A DNA stretch of 64,000 nucleotides. Origin: Isoetes taiwanensis (taxonomy: Eukaryota; Streptophyta; Lycopodiopsida; Isoetales; Isoetaceae). Under the pieces are notes generated by a model. That model saw nothing but the letters and a program-made list of their open reading frames with translations. It was not told the origin of the DNA and did not search any database. Below, one piece after another: positions 20,931 to 32,550 of the stretch. The position numbers were made by a program, and so were the translations under genes. Positions within the stretch are counted from its first letter, which is position 1. The number at the start of each line of letters is the position of its first letter. The DNA lies in assembly GCA_021234155.1 (NCBI GenBank), contig JAJEKV010000061.1, positions 5,202,653 to 5,266,652 on the forward strand, written 5' to 3'.

Positions 20931-22207
20931 CTAAAAGGAGAGAACTTGAAGATTTAACATTTGGTCTAATGCTTACGATTTGTTATTTTTCAGTGTTTTT
21001 TTTGCAGGGTTTGGACACACATTAGCCTTTGTAGTTTTAGAAAGTTTTAATACAACAAAATAAACTTCTAATCAACAAACATAGGCATTAGTGGAATGTT
21101 GACTAAGCATCTGGAAGAAAAGAAGAGGAGAAAAATATGGCAATTTAAATAGCTCTTTTGGATGGGAAATCATCGTTAGGCATAAAACCATGCATTACTT
21201 TTTGTTTTTCTTAAGAACCGATGGTTTATGGCATTTGAAAAGATCAAATGGACATGTTATATATATCACAATATATACCACTAATTGCTCGTCACGAATA
21301 CAACTTGAATTTTGGCTTCTCAATTTGAACAAAAAAAAGGAAGGTTCCAGTAACAGTGCCACATAATCATACATATATGAATGTCAAACATGTTCTAGAT
21401 AAATCACCACATTTAGGGTATAAGCTTATGGGTTTATGGTTCATGGATACTGAAAAACTTGGAGGACGTGGCAGGCCATACTCATAGAACGCTATCAACC
21501 ATACCATCACTATAGATAGCATAGACTATGTATCAAGTATTTTTACAATTTGTAAAGAAGATGAAGACAATTCTTTGCCAAGTCCGTCTCATGTCCACGA
21601 CTAATGCCCTGCATCGCCAGACACACATTTCTAGTATATTTTAATGTGAATATCTAAAGATGTCACAGTATTGTAAAGCAATGATTGTTGAGAGCAATCA
21701 TATGCTAAATGCATTGGGTCTATGTGCAATAGGTCATGATGTGTGCTTTGAGTTTGTATGGCTCAACAACATGGTTCTAAGCTGCTTAATGATTCTGGAG
21801 ATTCTACGACATGGTTATAAACTGCTTCCTAGCTGCACTTAATATTGCAGCAGTAAATCTACATTGCATGAAGAAAAATATCATACTTGCATCAAGACTC
21901 TCCATAAGGTTTCCTGCACATGTTAGAATAAATGATAAAAGATTTGAGATATGGCTCAACTTTGTCCATTTTGCAAATTTACGACGTGGAGCAACAAATC
22001 CAGATCTTCCAAAGTACTTTTCATAGTTGGATGGTGTTGATCTTTTCAAGGTGAGATGCAACATGATGCATCTGATTATTATGGTCATCTCTTGACATAT
22101 CACCAAGTGTCATTAGGTTTTAAATGGGCTACGGGCAACAAATTTAAAGTTTCATAGGTGAGTAACTGAAAATTCTTTTTCTATAAACACTATACAATGC
22201 ACAATAA
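20931..22207. other. Noncoding stretch
   Basis: Only short, unrecognised frames are present, for example 22106-21804 minus. A Helitron-like 3' end lies at 21590-21634 and is listed separately. Confidence 0.45.
21590..21634 (+). mobile_element. Helitron-like 3' terminus
   Basis: CCACGACTAATGCCCTGCATCGCCAG is followed by ACACATTT and then CTAG with T after it. The GCCC-GCATCGC-GG arms form the weak hairpin expected 10-12 nt before a CTRR end. It shares about 40 bp with 24790-24833. No 5' end was identified. Confidence 0.45.
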
Positions 22208-22230
22208 TTTTTTTTTTTTTTTTTTTTTTT
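22208..22230. repeat. Poly(T) run of 23
   Basis: It could be the poly(A) tail of a minus-strand retroposed sequence that includes the ORF at 22409-22770. Confidence 0.6.
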
Positions 22231-22408
22231 GGAATGAAGGCAACATGAAATACATTTAGAAAAGGAGCTTAAAAATCCCCTTTCTTAACAGAAATAGTCT
22301 CTCACGAAGGAGAGATCTCAAGTTCTAATATATATAACAACAAAAGGTATAAACTGGAAAGAGCCTGATAAGTTTAAAACATCAAAGATAGTCTTAGTTT
22401 TCTCCTGA

Positions 22409-22771
22409 TCAGAATACTTCTGCTTCAGCTTGAATCAGATATCCAAGATCGAATTCATCTATCTTGTTCCTGCCAAGAATCTGGAGCCATTCATCCATCT
22501 CATGTATTGTGTGCATGGTGTTATCCAGCAAACTAACAGATAGTGCCTCCCTCTGCCTTTGCTGCTCCTGAAACAGTTTTTTGAAGACGGGCTTGAGAGA
22601 GTTATGCTGCCACAGGTCATCCTGCTTCAGAATTCTCCGTAAAGCTTTTGCCCTGATAATGAACATCTTAAGTGAAACCAGTGTGTCTCCAACCTCGACC
22701 TGATTCATTTCAGCATCCGGACTGAACATCCTGAAAGAGCCTTGAGGCCTCAATTTGTTGAATTGAGCTGC
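22409..22771 (-). CDS. Orphan last exon of an unknown gene
   Basis: A strong acceptor (TTGTCTTGCAG on the minus strand) precedes a frame of about 120 residues with regular amphipathic composition (VGDTLVSLKMFIIRAKALRR, LFQEQQRQREAL) and a stop near 22409. The base composition and splice site look like a true plant exon, but no upstream exons were found within several kb. It may be a captured gene fragment or the end of a decayed gene. Product not recognised. Confidence 0.35.
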   Translation of the reverse strand, partial: AAQFNKLRPQGSFRMFSPDAEMNQVEVGDTLVSLKMFIIRAKALRRILKQDDLWQHNSLKPVFKKLFQEQQRQREALSVSLLDNTMHTIHEMDEWLQILGRNKIDEFDLGYLIQAEAEVF

Positions 22772-23249
22772 AAGACAATAACAGAAAAAATAAATGATTA
22801 GATAATAGGCCAAGGTGAAGTTTTAGATGCCAATGGTTCCAGACTGCCATCCCCATCCTGCAAGACCAACTTGAAAAAGTTAAACAGACTGCACAATATT
22901 TAACAATGGTAAAGTTTTCGTGGTTCTATGTCTAGAGATCATGTTAAAAAGACAGTGTTTGTTCTATTTGCTATAGAACAGGGATGTCCTTGCCAAATGG
23001 CGAGAGAATTACAAGCGTCTACATACCCCAACATAACACTTTGGTTTTAGTGGTGTAATTTCTTCCATATAAGATTTTCAAAGAGATGTTTATATCTCTA
23101 ACATCATACTCATGGGTAAATTATCTTAGCTCATAGTTATGGCAATAGAGACATGCTAGAGCAAAACATTCAATGGATAACTGCATCGACATAGCCCTAG
23201 AATGAAAAAAAAAAATTGGCATGAGTCATTAATTATAAGAAATTAGAAT

Positions 23250-23400
23250 AATATAGAATAGAATGGAATGGAATGGAATGGAATGGAATGGAATGGAATA
23301 GAATAGAATAGAGTCTTTATTGTCCACGGAGACCAATCGGCCTATGTATAGAGTTTCATGCAGTATAGCATTTCAATTATATAAAATCTACAATGTGTAA
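23250..23400 (-). mobile_element. LINE 3' end with GAATG/GAATA tail
   Basis: An array of GAATG and GAATA units (about 23255-23312) is followed by GTCCACGGAGACCAATCGGCC, the shared 3' end of the LINE family also seen at 32100, 41940 and 56617. The element is minus strand, so the array is its pentanucleotide (TATTC-type) tail. Confidence 0.65.
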
Positions 23401-24780
23401 GATTTCAAGCATAAGTTGTTGCGAGAGATCAGACATTTAGGGAAATTATTTTAACATGTGCTATGGGTTCAGTTCATTGCCAATTCCTGTCAAATCTACA
23501 TTCTATTTTCTCTTTCGATTATGACAATACTGTTTATTGTGTTTGCGAGTATATCTCAATTGTTATGGTTCCATGTGGAATGTTGGAGTCGATATGAAAT
23601 GATGTGTTTGAACTGAGCATTATGATAGAATTGTAAATGTCTGGATCTTTTATGTTTTACTTATTCAAATTCCTTTGAATGGCTTGGAATCCATTTTTTG
23701 AGTCGATGTTCCAGTAACTGGAACTTTACGTAGAGTCTAAATGCCTCAATTGTTGCGAACTTCAGAAAACATTCTTGAAAGACTGGAAAAATGTCAATAG
23801 TCCATTGTTCAAAATTTTATGCTTATAGTGCAATCCATAATAATGAGAAATAAAAGACGGAATAAATTTATTTCCTTTTGAATTTCTATAATTGGGAATC
23901 AATGCATGTCTCTACTATGATGTGCACAATTAGCACTATCTTTAAGGATATATCCCCTTCATTTAAAGTTGCAAACACATATAAGTGCATCGCGTTTTTG
24001 GTTAAAATAATAGTCCACAACAAAAATTGGAGGGCCTGTGTGAATATGTGCTAGCAAATTTGTTCCTCCCTTGTGGATCCAACGATCTTAAAGAGATGAT
24101 TAATGCACTTCTATTCATCTCTCTCCCTCCTTCCGTGTGTATATCTATCCCTTATATTGGTCCCTCTACATTTCTATTAATGAATATGCACACGCAAAAA
24201 AAAATGCACATCATATCTTTATTTATCATTCCATTTTGGAACATCTATCAGCATTTGATTTTAAACTTCAAGAACCAGCCAGGAATCTCGCGGGGATTTT
24301 TTATTTTTTATTTTTTATTTTCCTTTTGGCAATGCATTATCAATCATGAATATCCCACGCATGCCCCTGCCTGATTCTACCCATTCCACGTGTCCACAAC
24401 TAATATCGGCCCTCCCTAAAGCCTTCGTGTTTTGGCACTCAAAATTACATTTACAACTTATTATTCTCTATTACATCTATACATTGATAAGCACATGACT
24501 AATGCCCGATATTACAAATTTTGGATTTGAGACTAGATTTTGTTGTAGTATATAATGTACACACTATCTTAATTGATAATTGACAATATCAAGAAACATG
24601 TGCATATGTTTTCTGACTACCAACACTATTGCGAGAACTTGCATCTCAATTCCATATTGCACTCCATTTCATATACACACACACATTCTACCTATCAAAT
24701 CCATTACATCTACCCATTCGACACAACCACGACTAACATCCATGATGCATTCGAAGCGTCCACTGACTAATGCTCGACAT
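23401..24780. other. Noncoding stretch
   Basis: No gene was recognised. Short repeats with CTAATGCCCG lie at 24398, 24498 and 24765, leading to the Helitron-like end below. Confidence 0.45.
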
Positions 24781-24789
24781 CTCGGGGAC

Positions 24790-24833
24790 ACATCCACGAC
24801 TAATGCCCGGCATCGCATGGCACACGTTTCTAG
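24790..24833 (+). mobile_element. Helitron-like 3' terminus
   Basis: CCACGACTAATGCCCGGCATCGCATGG-CACACGTTTCTAG, followed by T, matches the element end at 21634. The hairpin is partly decayed. Confidence 0.45.
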
Positions 24834-24897
24834 TTAAAGTTTAAAAATATAATTTTATGATATAATATATACTATGCATCAATCCCCCATTAAATCA

Positions 24898-25815
24898 GCA
24901 TTCAAGGCTTTGAGAGAGATAGGTACCTTTGGAGGAGGAAACCTAGCAAGCAATGAACTAGATCAGTTATATGGGCGATTGCCTCCAACATTGTTATAAG
25001 CCAGGAAGTGTAACCTAATCCTAATGTAGCGGCAGTAAAAAATCCTTTATGCACGAAGTTAAATACTTTAGGGTCTGAGTTCGAGATTTTCTGCCTGACA
25101 AACCACGGTATGGTTCTTGGGATCAACCAAAGAGAACTCGATTGCTGTTGTGTGAAAAAAAAACAAGAAAGAGAGAAGAAAAAACAACATAAAAGTGAGA
25201 TGCAGAAAAATATGAAGGCAAAAACACTGTTACTGAAAATTTTGCACAAACACAACCTGTGATCCAACAAAGCATAAGATCAATGAGGAAGAAAAAACTC
25301 TAAATCTTGCTAAACATCTACGTCTAAAGATGCTACATCTATAGTACATGGTCTTGGTCCCAAAATAGGATTTGTCTTGAGGGCCCAACCACTCCTACGG
25401 TTGTGCGTAAAAATCTCTTTAAATCTCTGAGATCCGCTAACTAGCGGTGATGATCCTGGGATCAATCCTTGAGTTCAACGACGCCATGAGTGTTGTGTTC
25501 TCTTGTCATCTTCTGAGTCCTTGGCTTCTTGGAATTTAGCAAACTCCTGGGCTTGAGTGTGGTCTTAAATGAGGTGGGGGGTGACATTTAATAGTCATAT
25601 GTTGAGGTCCATAGGACTAACACTCTCTCCCACTAAAATCAACGTTCAAGGCTTTGAGAAAGACATGTATCTCCTTGGAGGAGGAAACCAAGAAGCAATG
25701 AACTAGATCAGTTATGTGGTCGATTGCATCCAACATATCCATATAACACATCCTTACGTACTTCATTTCCAACAGGTTATGTAATCTAATTCTAGTGCGG
25801 TGGCGATAAAAAATC
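24898..25815. repeat. Diverged direct repeat pair about 750 bp apart
   Basis: TTCAAGGCTTTGAGA...GGAGGAGGAAACC...AATGAACTAGATCAGTTAT...AAAAATCCTTTA occurs at 24900-25045 and 25646-25815. The pair might be LTR remnants of a non-autonomous element. No ends or primer site were confirmed. Confidence 0.45.
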
Positions 25816-26519
25816 CTTTATTGATAATTTCTTTAAATGCAAGGTGAACCAACGCAGGTCTTCGCGCAGTGTAACTTTTAGGCGGAAGGTCGCAACATTG
25901 GTATTGGAATTGCAAAAATAGATGGGACACTTGCATGCCATGGAGGACCTAAACATATAAACCAGTGCAGCACAAACATTTGTCTGAATCAGGGATAGGG
26001 TCGAAGTTGCATACATAAAATACGAAAAAAAGTATGAAACATATAAAACCTCCCTTTTTTTATGTAAAAATATACATTTTATACGTGGGAAACAAAAACC
26101 AGTTGTCGAAAAATGGCATGAACGCGAAAACTCTTGGATATGTCTACACAGACATCGGCGCATCCGCAAGAGCAATTGTTTTTTTCTTTTTTAGCATAGA
26201 ACCATCTAGTGCATCTCAGACGCCGCATTTTCTGTGTAGATGCGCCCATTAAGTCTTTCATATTTTTTGCATGGACACGTCAGTAGGTTCTGCTGCAATA
26301 AAAAAACGTAGATTTGCTCTGGAAGGACCCATAAATGCGTCCCCAAGACCCAATGGATGTTTGTACGCCAAATGATATTTTTTTCTTTTGTGGACGCGTC
26401 CAACGGGTATTGCGGATGCTCTGATGCGCCCAAAGGCAATGTGGAAGTGCCGGAAAATTTTTTCGGTTGAGGTTATGTTTTCTTGGAAAAATATGTACGG
26501 AAGTTTTCTAAAAAATGTG

Positions 26520-26961
26520 CAGAACCTATCCCTAGTCTGAATATGAACATCAGAGTCTAGAGAGTCTTTAGCAATATGCATGACCCTTTCTATACCTGCA
26601 ATAATCGGTTGAGGGTTTCCAACCTTTTGCTTTTAACATATAGATCCAATTCGTGTGATCTCTTAACTTTTGGGCTATAGTCCACTGATGATGCCAAACA
26701 AAGCATGGTAATGTATGAAAGGTGGGCATTGATTCGAACAGATGTAGAGGTGATACCGCCATTCTTCTATGTTAACCAGAAACATAGGTGGCAGGGATAG
26801 GTTCTATACGTACAAAATTAAAATTCCTGACGTATAAAGTCAAAAAATACGTATTTTTTAATAAAATCGTGATTTAATCGATATTAAAACCTCGCCCGGT
26901 GGAAAAAAAATTACGTCTTTACTCTGAAAGGACCCAGAAATGGAAAGAAGACCCAAAAACC

Positions 26962-26998
<37 letters not shown>

Positions 26999-27440
26999 CA
27001 TCCCTTCTCTCTGCGTGAAGTCGAAAATGATCGCGAAATTGCCTTTCAACCATTTTCGCGTCATAAAATTTTTTAAATCAAAAAAAAAAAAAAAAATTTT
27101 TTTTTGAATTTTTTTGACTCTGAAAAAATGGTCCCTGATCACCTATCCTTTAGAAAATACTTTCGCATGTCAACATCTGAAGGTTTAGAGAGTCTTTAAA
27201 AATTTTTTTTTTTTTTTAAAGCGTCTATAGACGCCAATATTTCAATTGAGGGTTTCCAAAATTTTCGCAGACATTTTTTCATATAGTTTTTTTAGAATAG
27301 ATCTCTTCCGGACTTTTGGGCTTTTTTCCACCGTGATTTTTTAACAAATATGGTAAATGTATGAAAGGTCATACAATTCATCATTATTAGATATAAACGC
27401 GTTTCTTCGATATTGACCCATCCCTGATAGGTGGTGCTCC
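26520..27440. repeat. Diverged duplicated region with long homopolymers
   Basis: The block around GAGAGTCTTTA...GAGGGTTTCCAA...TATGAAAGG at 26560-26740 recurs at 27190-27370 with much divergence. AGAACCTATCCCT at 26520 is inverted at 26794. A 36-base T-run (26963-26998) and A/T runs near 27080-27105 lie between. Possibly an old foldback element. Confidence 0.4.
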
Positions 27441-30400
27441 AAAGTCTACATATTTACTGGGAATTGCTTTGCGGCGATGTTATGTCATGATATTTTGAAT
27501 CCTGCCTGTTGTTGGTAGCATAAGCTTTACTCTAGGTGTTTTCTAAATGGAAAGAAGAACTTCTTCTATAAGCAGCATGTACATTTGCAGGCTTCCATAA
27601 TGCAGAAAGAGATGCGCCTATTGAAGTCTAAAATGATCTGTTAAACAGTCATAAACCATTCTATGAGAGACCTGGATATCAAATGAGAATATTTTTCAGC
27701 AAGGCAGGCATGGAAACTATTTTTGACTCTTGAAGCAAGGGTCCCCAGGGAATGCACCTAAACTATAGGGAATATGTCTTTTGCATGCAAAGGATCAAAA
27801 GAAATCGTCTTGGTATACATTTTTTTTTTTTTAAAGCTTCTTTCCCACAAGGTCTTATATTACAATTCAGACATATGATACACTTGTACAAGCATTTATT
27901 TCAATAGAATAGAATAGAATAGAAAATATACTTCTCCATATAAATACTTGATTTAAATGTACAGAGCAATATATCTATCATCTTCAAAACGAAATCTAAT
28001 AAATTCATAGATTAAAATAGCCCCTTCCCATTTACTTTAAACTTTTATCCTCCTGCGTACTTTTCCCTCACGTGGATGGGGTCAAATACCCAAAAACCAT
28101 ACTTGTGTATGTCGTATATAAAAGTTTCCATACAAGATGAACCTCTGAAATGTCACCCAGTAAGTTGTATGGCTAGTATATGAACCCCCTCTGAAACTTT
28201 TCTTTGATTGAAGAAGGCAGTTATTCTATCACGCACGACATGCATCATGGGTTGAACAACAAGAATGTAGAGCATGTTCATATTCAAGATCTTCAAACAT
28301 TTCAAATGTACCAAGGGCCATAGAAGACCTTGATCTTAAACATCCATGCCAGGCCAACGCTTGAGAACCTCCTATCTACACAAGGGTTTTGTGATTGAGC
28401 CAGCCATCATATGCTATTTCTACCTAGTCACGATTAGAAGAAAAATTTGGTCCTGCATATGTACAACCTCCCTAGGTATGATATCGAGTGCCTAAGAATT
28501 GTAAGACAGAACCTAGAATAAATGCTATATGGTAGAGGGAACCAAATCAATGGATAAGAATCAAATGGATGCAAGCATGCCCTAGCTCCGATTGTGGTAG
28601 AGGCAAACAAAATCGGACTCACTCTCCCTTCTTTATGCTCGCATAAGAAACTCAAAACTTTTTCTAATTTTTCTGCCCAAAACATCATCCATGTGGTAAA
28701 AGTACCCGTTTGACTACCATTATATAGCCTCATGGTGCAAGAAAGCTGAAAGAAAGAAAAACTACGAGATTTGTAATGTGTTTGACATAATACCATCACA
28801 TCACACTGTATTGCAACTATAGTGGTATGTAATGTGGCTCTCCATTAAGTGGATTCTTTTGCTGGAATGTATAGAGGAATAGCAGTTGAGATGCCATTCC
28901 TGCACTACAGGAGAAGCCTCGAGACTAGCGGTAGTCAGGAGCGGGTCTTCTATGTGGCAGAATGACAGGCCAATTGCCATTTCCTTACAGAAAAAAAGTT
29001 GGTGAATCCATTTTTGTGCAAGTTTAAGACAATTCATGAGGTTTTTGCGCAGACTTGCAATCAATGGAGTAGGCTTAGGCAATCTAAGGAGTTTGCATCA
29101 TCATGTGGCAAATATCTTCCATTTTACACATATCCAACAACTAATACAACACATTTTTAGTAGAAGAGAGAAGATCTGATGCTGTTTTGCACAGATTTTA
29201 AAAGCACAACCAACGACAGTCGATCTTTTATCTCCATCCCACAACTTTCCACAGATTAGGCGATTCAACTGCAAGAAAACTGTGCTCAAACCCCTCAAAC
29301 CCGAACCTAATATGGCATGACATTTACCACCTATCTACCGATTGAGCGAAATGTAGCACCCAAACTTCCATTCCGTGATAAACTACCGCATGTCGCTCCA
29401 AAGTGCACGCTAGATTAAAATAGCGACTCAACTTCTCTGTTGTAACGAGTTTGGTTTCTAATTTCGTCATTTTGATTTTAAAATCAAAATTGATTTTAAA
29501 GTCAAAATGCAAACCTTTAAATTGTATAAAGGGTAAGGGTCACTTCACACTGGCCATTATGTTAGGTTAAATGTTTAATCTAATGGATGCTCCTTTATGT
29601 TAAGGTAATCTACCTACAAGATTTAACTTTACACTTTCCGTTAGATTAAAATTAGCATAATAAAAATCGTTATAAAGTGCTTTACATTGCATTACAACTA
29701 ACATAATGGAAACCTTATACAACACTTCACACTGCATAATTGCGTTAGGTTAAATTACACCTAACATAATGAAACTTTATAAAGCACTTCACACTGCAAT
29801 ATGACAAATGTCAACAAAAATACTTTCAACATTCCAAATATTAACAACACTGCAAATGGGTTACCTCAGACACCTGCCAAAAAGAAATCACCATGCAGTG
29901 TTTCCTGGTTTCACCCACCTGGATGTGTGTCGACTACCCAATAATATGGAAAGAATGGTATATATCATCATATCATCATGCATTCTGACATCTCTTTAGC
30001 GTCATGCATGTTCTAGATCATCTGGACCTCCTATTGTATAGAACACATATTTTTGGGATCATGAAAATCGTGTAAACCATGATCATGAGAATGATCATGA
30101 GATTATAGATTTTCATCTTCCCCATGGTTACCTCGGACTCATTAACATTTGAAGATGAAGCTTTATAAGGATCAAATCAAGTCAACAAATTATAACACAT
30201 TGACATCATCAACTTTGAAGCATGTAGAATGTTACGTACATATCCTTACCATTGTAACCAAAAGCTTGTAGTTCAAAACATGGCATGCTTCTTGTTATTT
30301 TGTACATGTATCTGCAGATTACGAGCATGAGAGTTACCAAACCATTCAGATAATGTTACAACAGAATAAGTGAAAATAGCAGGCATATGCAGAATAGAAA

Positions 30401-30540
30401 TAAGTTTTGCATTGGATTTAGCAGCCTAGTTCCAAATAACAACCCAAACCAACAGGCTATAACCAATCAATGGCATAACAATTCCTACAATCGGCACATA
30501 GATTTGAAACTTCAACACTATTGTCATTGTCATCTTGAGA
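27441..30540. other. Noncoding stretch
   Basis: No gene was recognised. A GAATA run at about 27904-27922 looks like a LINE tail, and TTAGGTTAAA/CTAACATAATG motifs recur at 29560-29790. Confidence 0.4.
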
Positions 30541-31220
30541 AACACAAGCTTAATAAATATTGTAGCTTTGGGAAGCTTATAACAATGAAGCAAAAAACTT
30601 CAATCCTCAAGTGTCATGTACACCCGAGAATCCAAGCATAATCTTCTGATCCTTTGGCGAATTTATTCATTTATGCTCATAAAAAATCACAGCCTATTTC
30701 AAGCTATGCTAGCTCGATTCATGATTGAGAATTTTTTGTTACTGTTCATTTGAAGTTTAACCTACACGATCATCATCAGATATTCAGAAAAAAAGACTCG
30801 TATTAACATGTCTATTGGTTTAAGACACATTTCCTAGCTTGTCAGAGCTTGAAGTGAAAGCCAAAAATCACAAGCAGCAGTACTACAAATAGCTGTTGTC
30901 GTAACTCTGTTTGGGTCACCCTAACTAAGCCAGAATAACTCCAAATTTTGTTGGCTATGTCCAGCTCCCGAGCCTTTAAACAGTCCACTCCATGCCTGAT
31001 ATAGTCAATTCCAGTCCTTTTCCTGCAAGTGTTGTTGATACTCTCGTGTCTAAGAAGAGGCAAGTGCCCAATTTGTAATGTGGTTTATAATTTAAACTTT
31101 AACCTTGATAAATATTGTGGCATCCAATTCTTGATAATTGTAGCTTTGGGCAAAAAACTTCAATCTTCAAGTGTCCTATACAACTGAGAATGCAAGCTTA
31201 AGACAGTAAGCTTTCTTCTA
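30540..31220. repeat. Duplicated ~90-bp segment
   Basis: TAATAAATATTGTAGCTTTGGG...AAAAAACTTCAATC(C/T)TCAAGTGTC...GAGAAT-CAAGC appears at about 30548-30640 and again, rearranged, at 31107-31205. Confidence 0.5.
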
Positions 31221-31849
31221 AAAATAACCATGTTTATAAGTTATACGAGCCATGCTTTTTCTATTAGGAGTTACATGAGTCATAATTTAATCCAAGATAC
31301 CTATTGTCCATGTATAGCCTATACATGTGAACTTGATAACTCCCTTTTGTGCCATATGATTTTACAACAAAAGGAACTTGATCATTCTTGTATCTTCTCC
31401 TTGGAGAATTAATTACTATAGCGTCTTGCAACTGTTGATTGTGAAAAACTCAATTTGGTACCAAGTCCACACCCATCCTTTCTCCTAAAATTCCAACGTG
31501 ACCTCTCCTCTCAACATTTATTGTTTCTAGGGGTGTTTGTACAATCGTCCAATAAACTGCATCACATGCATTTGTATGTGGTCTTGTTGTTTGTATCATA
31601 GGCATTGTATTCTTCTAAAGATTTTGAGACCCACCGGAGCATGGGCAAAATCAGACTAGGAGTTGCAGGAGCTTCGGGCAACCGTCGTCCAGCAAGGCAA
31701 GGGCCTTCATGCGGAAGCCTTGGGCCTTACAATACGTTCCAAAGCCACGTGAGCTGTAGGATCTCGGATCAACGGTCGGATTGAGTGGGACAAATATAAG
31801 AACATATATATCTTAGATATTTCATGATGATGTATGTTTGTACAGTTTG

Positions 31850-31999
31850 ACATCATTCTTATTGCTGCCATAATTTTTCCCTCGAAAACCCTTCGGGGCG
31901 GGGGTTTTTTAACCCGGACAGTAATAAGTCTGCTGCGCTCCTTCGTTGGGTCCCATAGGCCGATTGGTCTCTGTGGACGATAAAAATCATTCTATTCTT
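31850..31999 (+). mobile_element. LINE 3' end (plus strand) with hairpin
   Basis: CCCTCGAAAACCC-TTCG-GGGCGGGGGTTTTTTAACCC is a stem-loop. It is followed by AGTAATAAG, GGTCCCATAGGCCGATTGGT and a CTATTC tail. The same order is seen at the 3' end of LINE-B (56617 onward, opposite strand). The 5' limit was not found. Confidence 0.55.
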
Positions 32000-32102
32000 C
32001 AAAAAAAAAGGGGGGTAAAATGCAAGTAATAGCACTAAGAATTCCAGAATACGGGTATAGATCTCTAGAATAGGAAGTAAAAATCTTGGATTGCAAGCAA
32101 GA

Positions 32103-32170
32103 TCTGAGAATAGAATAGAATAGATTTTTTAGCGTCCATCGAGACCGATTGGCCTATGGGACCCAAACAA
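32103..32170 (-). mobile_element. LINE 3' tail fragment
   Basis: GAATAGAATAGAATAGATTTTT is followed by GCGTCCATCGAGACCGATTGG and CCTATGGGACCC. It lies tail to tail with the copy ending at 31999. Confidence 0.6.
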
Positions 32171-32550
32171 AAAGAGAGCAGCAAGCGTGCAAGTAAAAAA
32201 CTAGAAATATCTCGTAACTCGACATTCTGGAAAAGAATGTACGTGGCTGCATATTAATAGTGGATAAGTCAGAATCTTCCCTAATCCAACTTTACGTTCT
32301 GTTGACTGCAACAGTAGCAAGGAATCTTTCGACCCGATTAGCATTCCGCTATATTTGGCAATGCCACATGGCACCATTAGAATACGCCACTGGACGAAAT
32401 GACGACCCAACCATAATATTCGACGACCCAACCATGATATTGTGTATTTTATAAACGATGAGCACATAGGACACTTTTAAAAATAAAGACAGTCGTGTGA
32501 AAAGGCCCGTGCCGTTAAACCCTGAACCCTAAACTAATGAGAAGAAGAGC

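Noticed and set aside
23255-23312. GAATG array as a centromeric satellite
   Set aside because: It is only about 60 bp and attached to a LINE 3' end, so it is a retroelement tail.
26858-27142. 94-residue minus ORF with Lys and Phe runs
   Set aside because: It is created by the T36 and A/T homopolymer runs; low-complexity translation.
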